DNA of 64,000 nucleotides, taken from positions 62,001 to 126,000 of the forward strand of contig JAECUM010001886.1 in NCBI GenBank assembly GCA_016617855.1, written 5' to 3'. The notes beneath the pieces were generated by a model. That model saw only the letters and a program-made list of their open reading frames with translations, was not told where the DNA came from and did not search any database. Source of the DNA: Megalonaias nervosa. Taxonomy: Eukaryota; Mollusca; Bivalvia; Unionida; Unionidae. Positions 9,527 through 18,482 of this stretch are shown here, piece after piece. The stretch's first letter is position 1. Each line of letters starts with the position of its first letter. The position numbers were made by a program, and so were the translations under genes.

Positions 9527-11086
9527 ACAAGCCCCGAACCACTGTGACAAAGCTGTTCCAAGGCGCTTTCTCGTTACTAGTGAGCTTCTTCGGGAATTTA
9601 TTGCTCTCCAGGATCTTCTTTATCTGTGGTCCGACGAAGACGCCAGCTTTGACCTTTGCCACAGACAGCTTAGGGAAGAAGTCCCCAAGAAACTCACCAG
9701 TAAGGAGGCTGCCGACTCCTTATGTAGAGCTCTGACAAATTGTTTCATAAGGCCCGATTTGATGTGCAGTGGTGGCATCAGCATCTTCCGGGGGTCCACC
9801 AGTGGCTCCCACTTGACGTTGTTCCTCCCCACAGAGAACTCGGTCCGCTGTGGCCAGTCCAGCCTGTGGTAGTGCGCATTGGTGTCCCTGCTGTCCAAAG
9901 GCAAAGATAGCAGGGAAACTTGGCAAAACCGCCTTGGAGACCCATCAGGAATGAAACCATTTTGAAGTCTCTGATGACCTCCCAGCCGTACTCATCATAC
10001 TTCAAGGCATCCAGCAAGGTCTTGATGAAGTTGTAATCCTCTTTGAGGTGCATAGAGTGAGCCAGGGGAAGAGACAGGTACTTGTTCCCATTATGGAGTA
10101 ACACGGCTTTGAGGCTCCTGGATGAGCTGTCAATGAAGAGTCGCCACTCATTCTCGTTACAGGCGATTCCGGTTGCCTCGAACAGACTGGTCACATTGTG
10201 GCAGAAGCAGAGCCCATCTTGACGGATGAAGAAGCTGGAAGAAGCTTGGTGACGCTTCCTCTGATCTGCGACTTGCGCACTTTCGTCCAACAAGTTCCAC
10301 TGCTTGAGCCTAGACATCAAAAGCTCGGCATTGGACTTGGTGAGACCAAGATCTCTGATCAAGTCGTTGAGGTCTTTTTGGCTGGGGTAGTATGGGTTTC
10401 TCTCCTCCGCTCCACCTCTGAAATTGTCATCTGGATCTACAACGTCTTTCTCGCTCTCTGACTTGCTGCTCTCTTCTAAAGACGGCAGCTCTCTCTCCAG
10501 AGGAGTGGGTACGGGGAGCTCAGGGCAGTGTGGTACCGGGGCGATGGATACGTGATAGCGGGTGCATTCTTGCCAGTCCGACGTTTGGAAGGGTCCACCA
10601 TGCGGAAGTAGCAGTTGCTTCAGTGGTCAGTGGGTTCCCGCCAAATTCTTGGGATAGCGAACTTCGTGGCTCTCTTTCCCCTCTGTACCATCCTACAAAA
10701 ATACATTTATTTCACCCATGACTAATGTGTAGGAGATTCTCGCAACGTTTTTCATATATGATATATTTTTCAATAACATTGAAAATTGTAAAACATTTTG
10801 AAATTAAAAACTTTTACAACTTTATAAATTTTAACATATCTTATAACATAAAAATCCAAGCAACTATAGTCCATCTTACCTTCCAGAGTCTTTTTTGCAG
10901 TGCTCGCAGGTGAAATGAGGTGTCCAGGGTTTGTCTTGATCCCCAACAGGTATGCCGAAATATGCCTTGTAGGCCTCACACATCTTAGCAGATGCTTCCA
11001 CGGAGTACGTTTTCCCTCTTGTCTTGATAAAATGGACAGACATAGCAAAATGCGTCTGCCGGATGCTTGCTGCCTCTTGATGCCAT
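9527..11086 (-). pseudogene. Invertebrate repetitive-family gene, one intron, 3'-truncated
   Basis: Minus strand, ATG at 11086-11084. I recognise a protein family with many copies in mollusc, arthropod and cnidarian genomes but no assigned function. Landmarks are FCYVC near the start, AKMCEAYKAYFGIPVGDQDK, HFTCEHCKKTLEG, an intron at 10879-10693 (GT...AG, 187 bp), WYRGERE, MIRDLGLTKSNAELL, WRLFIDSSSRSLKAVLLHNG, and VKAGVFVGPQIKKILE before a premature end at about 9527. The Cys pairs suggest zinc binding, and the spaced Asp residues could be an RNase H-like nuclease (inference). Frameshifts lie near 11030, 10365, 9905 and 9715. The C-terminal part of the family is missing at the junction with the virus-like element. 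Confidence 0.7.
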
Positions 11087-11155
11087 CTCAGAAAAATGGA
11101 GATATGTATCCGCTTAGGCAGTTGGAACTAAACGGAACTAGTGGGCTTAAAGCCC

Positions 11156-11256
11156 CTGTATTTATACTACTATTTATATTACTGGAAAGTTCTAGAAAGT
11201 TCTAGAAGTTACTCCAATTTACTAAGCACTAAATCTATCTGGAATGTTCTGGAAAA
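11156..11256 (-). promoter_or_regulatory. Heat-shock-type promoter (two HSE clusters and TATA) of the minus-strand gene
   Basis: Bases 11185-11207 hold five perfect alternating heat-shock units (GAAagTTCtaGAAagTTC, then taGAA). Bases 11242-11254 hold three more (GAAtgTTCtgGAA). Between these and the ATG at 11086, minus-strand TATAAATA sequences lie at about 11159-11166 and 11171-11178. HSF trimers bind nGAAn/nTTCn arrays of at least three units, so both clusters fit. Order and spacing match a textbook hsp promoter on the minus strand. Inference: the repeat gene was heat- or stress-inducible when intact. Confidence 0.7.
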
Positions 11257-12110
11257 TAGGTAAATTTCAAAATATCACTGTCCTGGTCACAAAAGCAAAG
11301 TTTGTGGGGAATAATAGCCATTTTCTATACTTTTGAGGCATAAACAATTAGGAAATAACACTTGCTACCCAGAAACAAAAAAAAAAAATTGTTACACAGT
11401 GTAACTGAATCCCATGCTGATCTTTTTCTGGCGGTCTCCTTCATTCTCTTGAAGAAAGAATCGCTGCCTCCAGTGGTACTTCAGTCCTTCAGCATTCACT
11501 GGAGATTAGCGAAGCTATTGCCTCATGCACTCTCCTCAGTTCACGTTTCCGCTTTAAGAGGATTTCTTTGGGAAGAATACTTCAAGATGGAGACTACTAA
11601 TGCAGCCATAACGCCTTGTGACAGTTCCCATCAATCTCCTGGACACATACCTATTCATTTTTATCTTTCTTCCACACAGACAATTTTACAACGTGTAAAA
11701 TGATTTTAAAAGTGAATAATGCACAAAATAACATATCTTTTGCAAATAAAAGAAAATAAATTATGCCGATTTTAGCAATGATTGAAAAAATTCCCAGTCA
11801 AATTTCTTTACAAATCGTTAAAAATTTTTGATTTTGTTTTACAAATTGTGAAAGATGTGTGTCGGAAAATAAATTTGAAATGTTACTAACAAACGAAAAT
11901 GGCAGGATGACCAATATCCTGTCATATACTATCCAACACCCTTCATTTACTATCCAACACGCCTTTCTAACACCCCCTCCAAAAGCAAACAAAGAAACAT
12001 TTGGTCTGTGAAAGTTTTTGAGTATGTTATCCATACCAAAAGAAAAATTAAGACAAATATGCACTTGCGTATTTTGTTACATTCTCTTAAATTAGAATCA
12101 CAATAAAATT
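11257..12110. other. Spacer without recognised gene
   Basis: Contains a palindrome GTTACACAGTGTAAC at about 11391-11405 and an open 113-codon plus-strand frame (11362-11703) with no family features. The rest is AT-rich. Part of it may be the 5' flank of the minus-strand repeat gene. Confidence 0.4.
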
Positions 12111-12368
12111 TCACAGCGCATCTTTTTTTTTACTGTCTCTGCCTATTGAATTCCTACACCGATATGGATTCTTACACTTCAGCTGTTTCTTCTGTTCGTC
12201 TTTTACTTCTTTTATAGAATGGATTCTTCTATTCTGCTTCTGAATTCTCATTCTCCTTGTTATCTTTTTCTTGGAACACGCTGAAGACCAGTGCCCTTTT
12301 TCTTGACATTGACAACAGTTGGTGGACATTCTAGAGCCCATTGTCTTTATTCCTGACCTAAATAGCAA
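12111..12368 (-). CDS. CCHC zinc-knuckle ORF, possible exon or retroelement fragment
   Basis: The minus-strand frame contains CCQCQEKGHWSSACSKKK, a CxxCx4HxxxxC-like zinc knuckle, followed by a Lys/Arg-rich basic tail (KKKITRRMRIQKQNRR). On the minus strand the frame opens just after ...TTTAG|GTCAGG, so it could be a 3' exon. Zinc knuckles of this type occur in retroelement Gag proteins and in RNA-binding host proteins. No other exon was found nearby, so the assignment stays open. Confidence 0.35.
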   Translation of the reverse strand: MLFRSGIKTMGSRMSTNCCQCQEKGHWSSACSKKKITRRMRIQKQNRRIHSIKEVKDEQKKQLKCKNPYRCRNSIGRDSKKKDAL

Positions 12369-13779
12369 GTATCTCGAGTTTTAACTTCAGAGGAGTAGTA
12401 AGATGCTGAAAGTATACTTTGGAATGTCTCTTTTTAAATCTGTGATGAGAATTGTAGTCTCTTAAATTCCTCACCTTCACAAAATGAAAACTGAATGAGG
12501 GTTCGGCTGTGTTATTTATATAGGGAGAGAGATGTATTCTAGTCAAATTAAATTTGAATTATCTACCCTCAGGAAACGATCATATGTCCAGGAAAAAAAC
12601 TAGAATGCAAGCGACGACGACGTTCTGTGACACCCAACACTCTCTAAGAAGTGTTGATAGATATTCACGCTAGTGATTTTGAAGAATTAATGATTGGACC
12701 TTACCTAATACCATCTAACTCCACTCTGGAGAGGGGGGGGGGAGGGAGGGAGAGAGGATCGTTTTATAGTTAGTGAGGATTATTTGCACATTCCAGCCAC
12801 TCCAAAGGGGACTTCGAGTAAATTTAGAAAAATCGTTTGCACGCACAATGTTAAATTTAAAATAGTTTATGTCCTATTGGTCGTCATGCCTTGGCATGTA
12901 CTGTTCATAAAATTTGTTGGTAAGCGAAAACTAATACATGTAACGGGTTCCGAAACTGAAAGAAATTTTCTCGTCTTAAATCAGTTCTTTTAATGGAATT
13001 TGATGGAACACCGATGACAGAAGTCGTGGTATGGCAAGTTTGATAATGTCTTTACAGTTGATCAGTCTCTGACCAATTGACCATTTTCAAATTAATTAGT
13101 CTTATAACATTCATATACCAATTTTTAAAAAAGTCTATGCTGTTTCAGACGCAGTTCTTTGCGTTTCAATGAACTCTGTAGAAAGTAGTTGTATATGTGG
13201 TAAGGAGGTAGACTATCAACATGCTACTCTAAGTTTTCTATTTACTGAAATGATATCTGACGATTTGAAAAGTTTAAAACTAATCAGCGTTTCTACAGCA
13301 CTCGGATATCAGTGAGTAAAACGTATATGCCATAGAGGATGCAATCATTCTTACAGTTAACTGTAACCTTTCAAAACTCACAAGCGTGAAGCTTTTTTGT
13401 TTTTGGTACGAATATGTTACCCACAAACTCTAGTGTAAATATATCCCAATATCAACGATATTCTTTTAAATAAAAAGATGTTTATGACAATAACAGTTTT
13501 GCGATTCGGTTGTAATAAATTATGTATTACTGGTAACATACTCTATTAATTCTAAACTTTGAACTAGATAAATAGCCAACAGTGTTGGCGGCCAAAGTTT
13601 AGAGGGGTTGTAGGCCGAGAAAAAAACGTAAAAAGAATGGATATGCGAAAAATCTTGTCCACGGAATTTAATCTGCAAAAATCCTAATTTCATTAAACTA
13701 TGGTAAAATATAACAACTCTGGACCATTAGTTCATTTTAAAGATGAGAACTTATCGTTGAAGCTTTAACGTGAAATGTA
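12369..13779. other. Spacer without recognised gene
   Basis: AT-rich. It contains a purine/G-rich tract at 12729-12758 (G-run of eight followed by GGGA repeats; possible G-quadruplex) and no coding region with family features. Confidence 0.45.
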
Positions 13780-14163
13780 ATGTTTAAAACGTACATAGCG
13801 GCGTGGAGAGGGGGGATCTGTTGCATGGGCAACAGCTGATTCTCCATACTACCCTGCCCAGGCTTCGTAGCTCCACTGGAGAGGACACTCCAGCGTAGTC
13901 GTAAGGCGTCGGCACAACACGGGAAGCAGCAGTTTACCGGTTCTAAGCAATAGCTCGATTGGCGTAGAGCTTGGCGCCAGGGGTTGCTTCCGAGGGTGGG
14001 AGAGACCGCCATGTCTCATTGGACAGCTACCGCCCGCCTTTAGCTGGGCAGCCCCCAGTCAGTAAGGTGCTGTCCCGCTATGGCCTGCCAGCTTCATTGG
14101 GTGAGTGGAGCTTAGAGAACCATCTCGACAAGCAAGACTCAAAGAAGAAATAAGAATACTCGA

Positions 14164-14990
14164 ACTCTTCCTTTCGCAAGCTGGAACGTCAAGACCATGT
14201 GTCCTGGACTCAACGCTGACCTTCAGCAGCTCGACGACGCACGGCAGACTGCCGTCATTGACAGGGAACTCTCCCGACTAAACATCGACATTGCCTGTCT
14301 TCAGGAGACCCGACTGGCTGACAGCGGCACCATCAGGGAAGCCAACTACACCTTTTTTGGCAAGGAAAGTCCTCGGATGAACCTAGGCAGCACGGCGTCG
14401 GATTCGCTGTAAAGAACACTCACTGAGCCTCCGTCATCAGGCACTGAGAGGATCCTTGCCTCCGGCTGTCAACATCCTTATGCCCAGTCAACATCTCGAG
14501 CGTGTACGCCCCAACCCTCTGCTCCACCCTAGAGGAGAAAGACCAGTTCTACGAGGCTCTGCATCAAGCAATATCCAGTATCCCCAACACTGAAGGCCTC
14601 TACCTACTAGGAGACTTCAATGCTAGAGTGGGAGCTGACCATGAGGCCTGGCCCACCTGTCTCGGCTCTCACGGAAGGGGCAAGATGAACGAGAACAGTC
14701 AGCGACTGCTGGAGATGTGCTACTCACACAGTCTATGTGTGACCAACACCTTCTTCAAATGCAAGGAAATCCACCAGGTGTCATGGAGACACCCTCTTCC
14801 CGCCACTGGCACCAGCTAGACCTAGTCATCACCAGGCGTGCGGAACTGGCCAGTGTCCTCCTCACCCGCAGATACCACAGTGCCGACTGCGACACGGACC
14901 ACTCGCTCGTGGCCAGCAAGGTGCGAATAATACCCAAGAAGCTGCACCATGCCAAGAATAAGGGTAGCCCACGCATTAACACCTGCTGTT
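14164..14990 (+). pseudogene. LINE AP-endonuclease domain
   Basis: Frames 14164-14412, 14502-14819 and 14717 onward make one apurinic/apyrimidinic-type endonuclease. Seen: PFASWNVKTM, NIDIACLQETRLADSGTI (catalytic Glu in QETR), SSVYAPTL-like SVYAPTL, LYLLGDFNARVGADH (GDFNAR motif), SWRHP, HQLDLVITRR (LDL/I motif) and the final SADCDTDHSLVASK, whose D-H pair is catalytic. Frameshifts at about 14375-14420 and 14780-14815 and a stop near 14412 disable it. Role: nicks target DNA to prime reverse transcription. Confidence 0.8.
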
Positions 14991-15479
14991 CAAGCAACCC
15001 AAAGAAGACACAGCAGTTCATCAGCAAGCTGCAGGAGGCTCTCACCAAAAGGACACCTGATGACACCATCGACTCCAAGTGGTCCCACCTCCGAGACGCT
15101 GTGTACAATTCAGCCATTACTACCTACGGGAAGAAAGAGCGAAAAAATACCGACTGGTATGAGGACAACTGGGAGGAGATGGAACCTGTGACCGAGGCGA
15201 AGAGGAAAGACCTCCTGGCTTACAAGGCTGCGCCTAGCCCTAGTACATTGGAAGCCCTCAGGACTGCTAGGAACAATGCCCAGCGAACCGCCCACCACTG
15301 CGTCAACACCTACTGGGTGAACCTTTGCACCAGTATACAGACAGCTGCCGACACCGGAGATGCAAGAGGCATGTACGATGGTATCAAGAAGGTGACAGGC
15401 CCTCCCCCCACCTCCAAGACCGCCGCCCCCCCTCAAGTCCAAGACGGGCGAAGTCATCACAGACCAGGGGAAACAGCTT

Positions 15480-16070
15480 CAGCGCTGGGTTGAGCACTAT
15501 CTTGAGCTATATGCAACCCAAAACGTCGTCACCGACACCGCCATGAACGCCATCCCAGGCCTGCCAGTCATGGAGGAACTAGACACACCGCCCAGCCTGG
15601 AAGAACTCGGAAAAGCCATCGACAGCCTCGCTTGTGGGAAGGCCCCTGGGAGCGACGGCATCCCACCTGAAGTCCTCAAGAGCGGGAAACCAGCACTACT
15701 CCAGCCCTTGCATGAATTCCTCCGCTTCTGCTGGGAACAGGGACACATCCCCCAGGACATGCGAGACGCCAACATCATCACTTTGTACAAAAACAAAGGA
15801 GACCGTAGCGACTGCAACAACTACCGGGGCATCTCCCTCCTCAGCATCGTCGGAAAGGCTTTCGCCCGTGTTGCCCTGGTGCGCTTGCAGACATTAGCCT
15901 TCCGCGTCTACCCAGAATCCCAGTGTGGCTTCCGAGCCGGCCGGTCAACTGTAGACATGATCTTCTCACTACGCAAGCTGCAGAAGAAGTGTCGTGAGCA
16001 GCAGATGCCCCTTTACATCGCCTTCATAGACCTGACAAAGGCGTTTGACCTGGTCAGCCGGAGCGGACTT

Positions 16071-16074
<4 letters not shown>
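15480..16074 (+). pseudogene. LINE reverse transcriptase N-terminal part
   Basis: The frame from 15543 reads GKAPGSDGIPPEVLKSG, MRDANIITLYKNKGDRSDC, NNYRGISLLSIVGKAFARV, ESQCGFRAGRSTVDMIFSLR and MPLYIAFIDLTKAFDLVSR, which are RT motifs 0 to A in order, with the first catalytic Asp in FIDLTKAFD. The frame then runs into the (GA)n tract as an Arg-Glu repeat. Motifs B and C are absent. The domain linking endonuclease and RT (14990-15490) is also open, with one frameshift near 15410-15470. Confidence 0.85.

Positions 16075-16131
<57 letters not shown>
16075..16131. repeat. (GA)n microsatellite at the LINE break
   Basis: About 28 uninterrupted GA dinucleotides. LINE sequence stops on its left side and unrelated AT-rich sequence follows on its right. 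Confidence 0.98.
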
Positions 16132-16132
<1 letters not shown>

Positions 16133-16379
16133 CTTTCAGTGTGTTAACACCATTCATATACATGTACAATCTGTACGTATGTGCATAGTAATTTTATACA
16201 ACGCTTTGTCCTTGAACATTTAAAATTTTTATGCATGTAAAATAATATCTTAAGTATGTATTGATTGGTCTTGTATATTTTAACACTACGTGTAATTGTT
16301 GAGTCTATTCGTGTAAACTGATTTCTTTGCATTGATTAAATTTATTTTTTAAAATACATTATCGATTTTGTAAATGGTA

Positions 16380-17965
16380 GTGAGAATGGGTATTGGTGGG
16401 TCCCATGGGCGCCTGCTCATAAGGGATGATATTTACTTGCCAACACCCCCACCCCCGGATTTCACCTCTAAACATGTTTTGGCCTACATCCGTATAAGTA
16501 CTTTCTATTTAAAAAATGCTGACCTAACTCTGTCAAAGATGATTTAAAAACAGTGTCATCTGAAATAATTCTTCTATATCTTTTTGCTTGACTATATGGA
16601 ATCCCGTTTTTACATGATTGAGGATGACATGAAGAATATTCAACATATTGATGAATGTTCGTGTTTTTAACATGAACCATGGTAGTAATGTCATTATCTT
16701 CATTTTTCACGACCTCTACGTCCAAAAATGATACTTTAGTTTTAGACATATTGAATGTAAATTTTATTGTTGGATGTAATTTGTTTAAACAGTCTATAAA
16801 ATAATAAAGGTCTTCTAATGAATAACTCCAAATCATAAAAATATCATCTAGAAATCTTAACCAAACATCTGGTTTTAAGAGGCATTTAGTTAGAAAGTCA
16901 TTTTCTAATTTCCCCATAAATAAAGATGCATGAGAAGGTGCCATAGGACTACCCATTGCTGTTCCCAACTTTTGGAGATAGTTTGTATTACCAAATTGAA
17001 AAAAAGTTATTTTCGAGCACAAGTTTTATCAAATCACAAACATGTTCTTTAGATAGTTTACGTGTATATTCGTTTTCTTCAAGATAATATTTACGCGCTT
17101 CGATACCATCATTGTGTGGTATATTCGTGTAGAGTGAAACCACATCAAGTGTAACTAGGAATGAATTTTCAGTTAGTTTCGGTAAAGATTCAATTTGGTA
17201 ATGAAATCAAAAGTATCTTTGACATATGAAGGTAGTGATTTCATCAGTGGTTGTAAAATATGATCAATATATTGCGATATGTTGTTTGTAATTAAGTTAC
17301 ATGTAGAAGTAATGGGTCTACCTGGATATCCTAAAGGTAGTGACTTATCAACCGTTTTATGTATTTTGGGTAAATTATAGAACTGAGGTGTGCGTATTTT
17401 ATTTGGGAAGATATCTAGTTCATCATATATGGAATAACTGTGTATAGAGATTTCATTAATATATTTGCTTATTTTTGCTTTAATTTCTTCAGAAGGATTA
17501 GAGGAAAGTTTTGTATAATATACTTCATCATTTAATTGTCTTTCTACTTCTTTAATATAATCCTCCTTATTCATTATTACTATGGTGCTAGACTTGTCAG
17601 CTTTTTTAATAATAATACTTTAGTCTTGTGATAAAGTACACAAAGAATTGAATTCTTCTTTAGATATGTTTGTAAAATATTTTCTTTTAGGATTGCTATT
17701 TAAAATTTCTTGTTTAGTTACTTCAATATAAAAATCGAGATAAATATCTCGTCCACTAGAAGGTGTGAATGATGATTCTCTTTTATTGAAAAAGGGCTTA
17801 TTTTGTAGATGAAAACTACTTTCATATTGTGAATATGTGCATGATTGTGAGAAAAATTCTTTTAATTTTAATGATCTTGTGTATTTGAAAAATGCTTCTG
17901 CTATTCGAATTTGAATTCAGTTTGAATTCAGTCTGATGAAGCAATAAAGCGAAACCAGTCACACA
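16380..17965 (-). mobile_element. Penelope-like element, RT remnant without GIY-YIG end
   Basis: Minus strand. Seen in order: IIIKKADKSSTIVIMNKEDY, FYNLPKIHK, YPGRPITSTCNL, SQYIDHILQPLM, SYVKDTFDFITKL, then after frameshifts LGTAMGSPMAPSHASLFMGK, WLRFLDDIFMIW (catalytic DD, about 16835-16870), FLDVEV and IPYSQAKRYRRI. This is the diagnostic motif series of Penelope-like RTs. The GIY-YIG endonuclease normally found after the RT is absent; the element fades out near 16380. Stops near 17035-17175 and 17620 disable it. It inserted directly upstream of the TMEM38 promoter and beside a (TA)n tract. Confidence 0.88.
17931..17962 (+). ncRNA. Candidate minimal hammerhead-ribozyme motif
   Basis: CTGATGA (17933-17939) is followed by a short GC/GC stem with loop AATAAA and then GAAACCAGTC (17951-17960). 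The core order CUGAUGA...GAAA...(G)UC^ is right, and helix III would be two base pairs with a two-base loop, as known for Penelope-associated hammerheads. Against it: helix II has an extra A and only two pairs, helix I pairs poorly, and the motif is on the strand opposite to the RT. It could sit in an inverted terminal repeat of the element. Confidence 0.35.
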
Positions 17966-17995
17966 TTCTACGTGTTGGTATTGTTTATTTTATAA

Positions 17996-17997
<2 letters not shown>

Positions 17998-18078
<81 letters not shown>

Positions 18079-18092
18079 GTGTGTGTGTATCA
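17998..18092. repeat. (TA)n tract followed by (GT)n
   Basis: About 36 TA dinucleotides (18002-18074), then GCACGTGTGTGTGT. It lies about 260 bp upstream of the TMEM38 start codon. Confidence 0.97.
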
Positions 18093-18109
18093 GATTGTTG
18101 AAATTAATT

Positions 18110-18352
18110 CTTATATTATTGTGTATAGTCGTTGGAATTTCTCCGGCGAATGTGTTCCATTTTCCCGACGCAGACTTTTCCCTTCCGATAAACTGGTTAC
18201 AGTTACCTCCCATAAATGCTTCTTATTCCGCCAGATACCGCTGTTTTGAGAGTTACGCCGAAACGCACGCGCAGTGCACAATCAGCTTCAGGACCTTTAG
18301 GCCTACTCTTCGTACAGAATCTAGTCCGGAGCGGGGAAATATTTTGTGAAAC
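18110..18352 (+). promoter_or_regulatory. Probable TMEM38 promoter/5'UTR region
   Basis: This interval is locally richer in GC and CpG (for example CGCCGAAACGCACGCGCAG at about 18257-18275) than the AT-rich surroundings, and it ends at the start codon context GAAACATGG. No TATA box or clear start site was identified. Inference from position and composition only. Confidence 0.4.
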
Positions 18353-18482
18353 ATGGATCCTCAAACATTTATGGATATTGCCACAAAAGTGACTAAGCTT
18401 AAAATGTATCCATATTTCGATATAGCACATTATATTTTAATGTGCATAGCTGTGAGAGAAGATATGACCACATCAACCTCAG
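18353..18482 (+). CDS. TMEM38: TMEM38 exon 1
   Basis: ATG at 18353 in context AACATGG; 43 codons plus one base. It encodes the lumenal N-terminus and first helix start (MYPYFDIAHYILMCIAV). Donor TCAG|GTATTT at 18483. Phase 1 matches exon 2. Confidence 0.9.

Larger units (their letters stand above)
13780..16074 (+). mobile_element. Non-LTR retrotransposon (LINE), 3'-truncated within the RT
   Basis: A GC-rich block standing out from AT-rich surroundings. A 5' untranslated part (about 13780-14160) is followed by an AP-endonuclease domain and a reverse transcriptase on the plus strand. The RT stops after motif A at a (GA)n tract, so the catalytic xADD motif and the 3' end are absent. Ordinary LINE insertions lose the 5' end; this one has lost the 3' end. 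The clade cannot be assigned safely; similar ORFs are annotated in animals as craniofacial development protein 2-like. Low divergence of long frames suggests a relatively young insertion. Confidence 0.8.

Noticed and set aside
9489..9872. Plus-strand ORF of 127 codons
   Set aside because: Past 9525 it is the antisense of the minus-strand repeat gene; only its first codons belong to the ATPase tail.
14755..15460. Long minus-strand ORFs (116-120 codons) opposite the LINE
   Set aside because: They are antisense shadows of a GC-rich coding sequence.
15969..16223. Arg-Glu and Ser-Leu repeat proteins around 16075
   Set aside because: They are the (GA)n tract read in different frames.
18203..18430. 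Minus-strand 75-codon ORF over TMEM38 exon 1
   Set aside because: No family features, and the opposite strand carries a supported exon.
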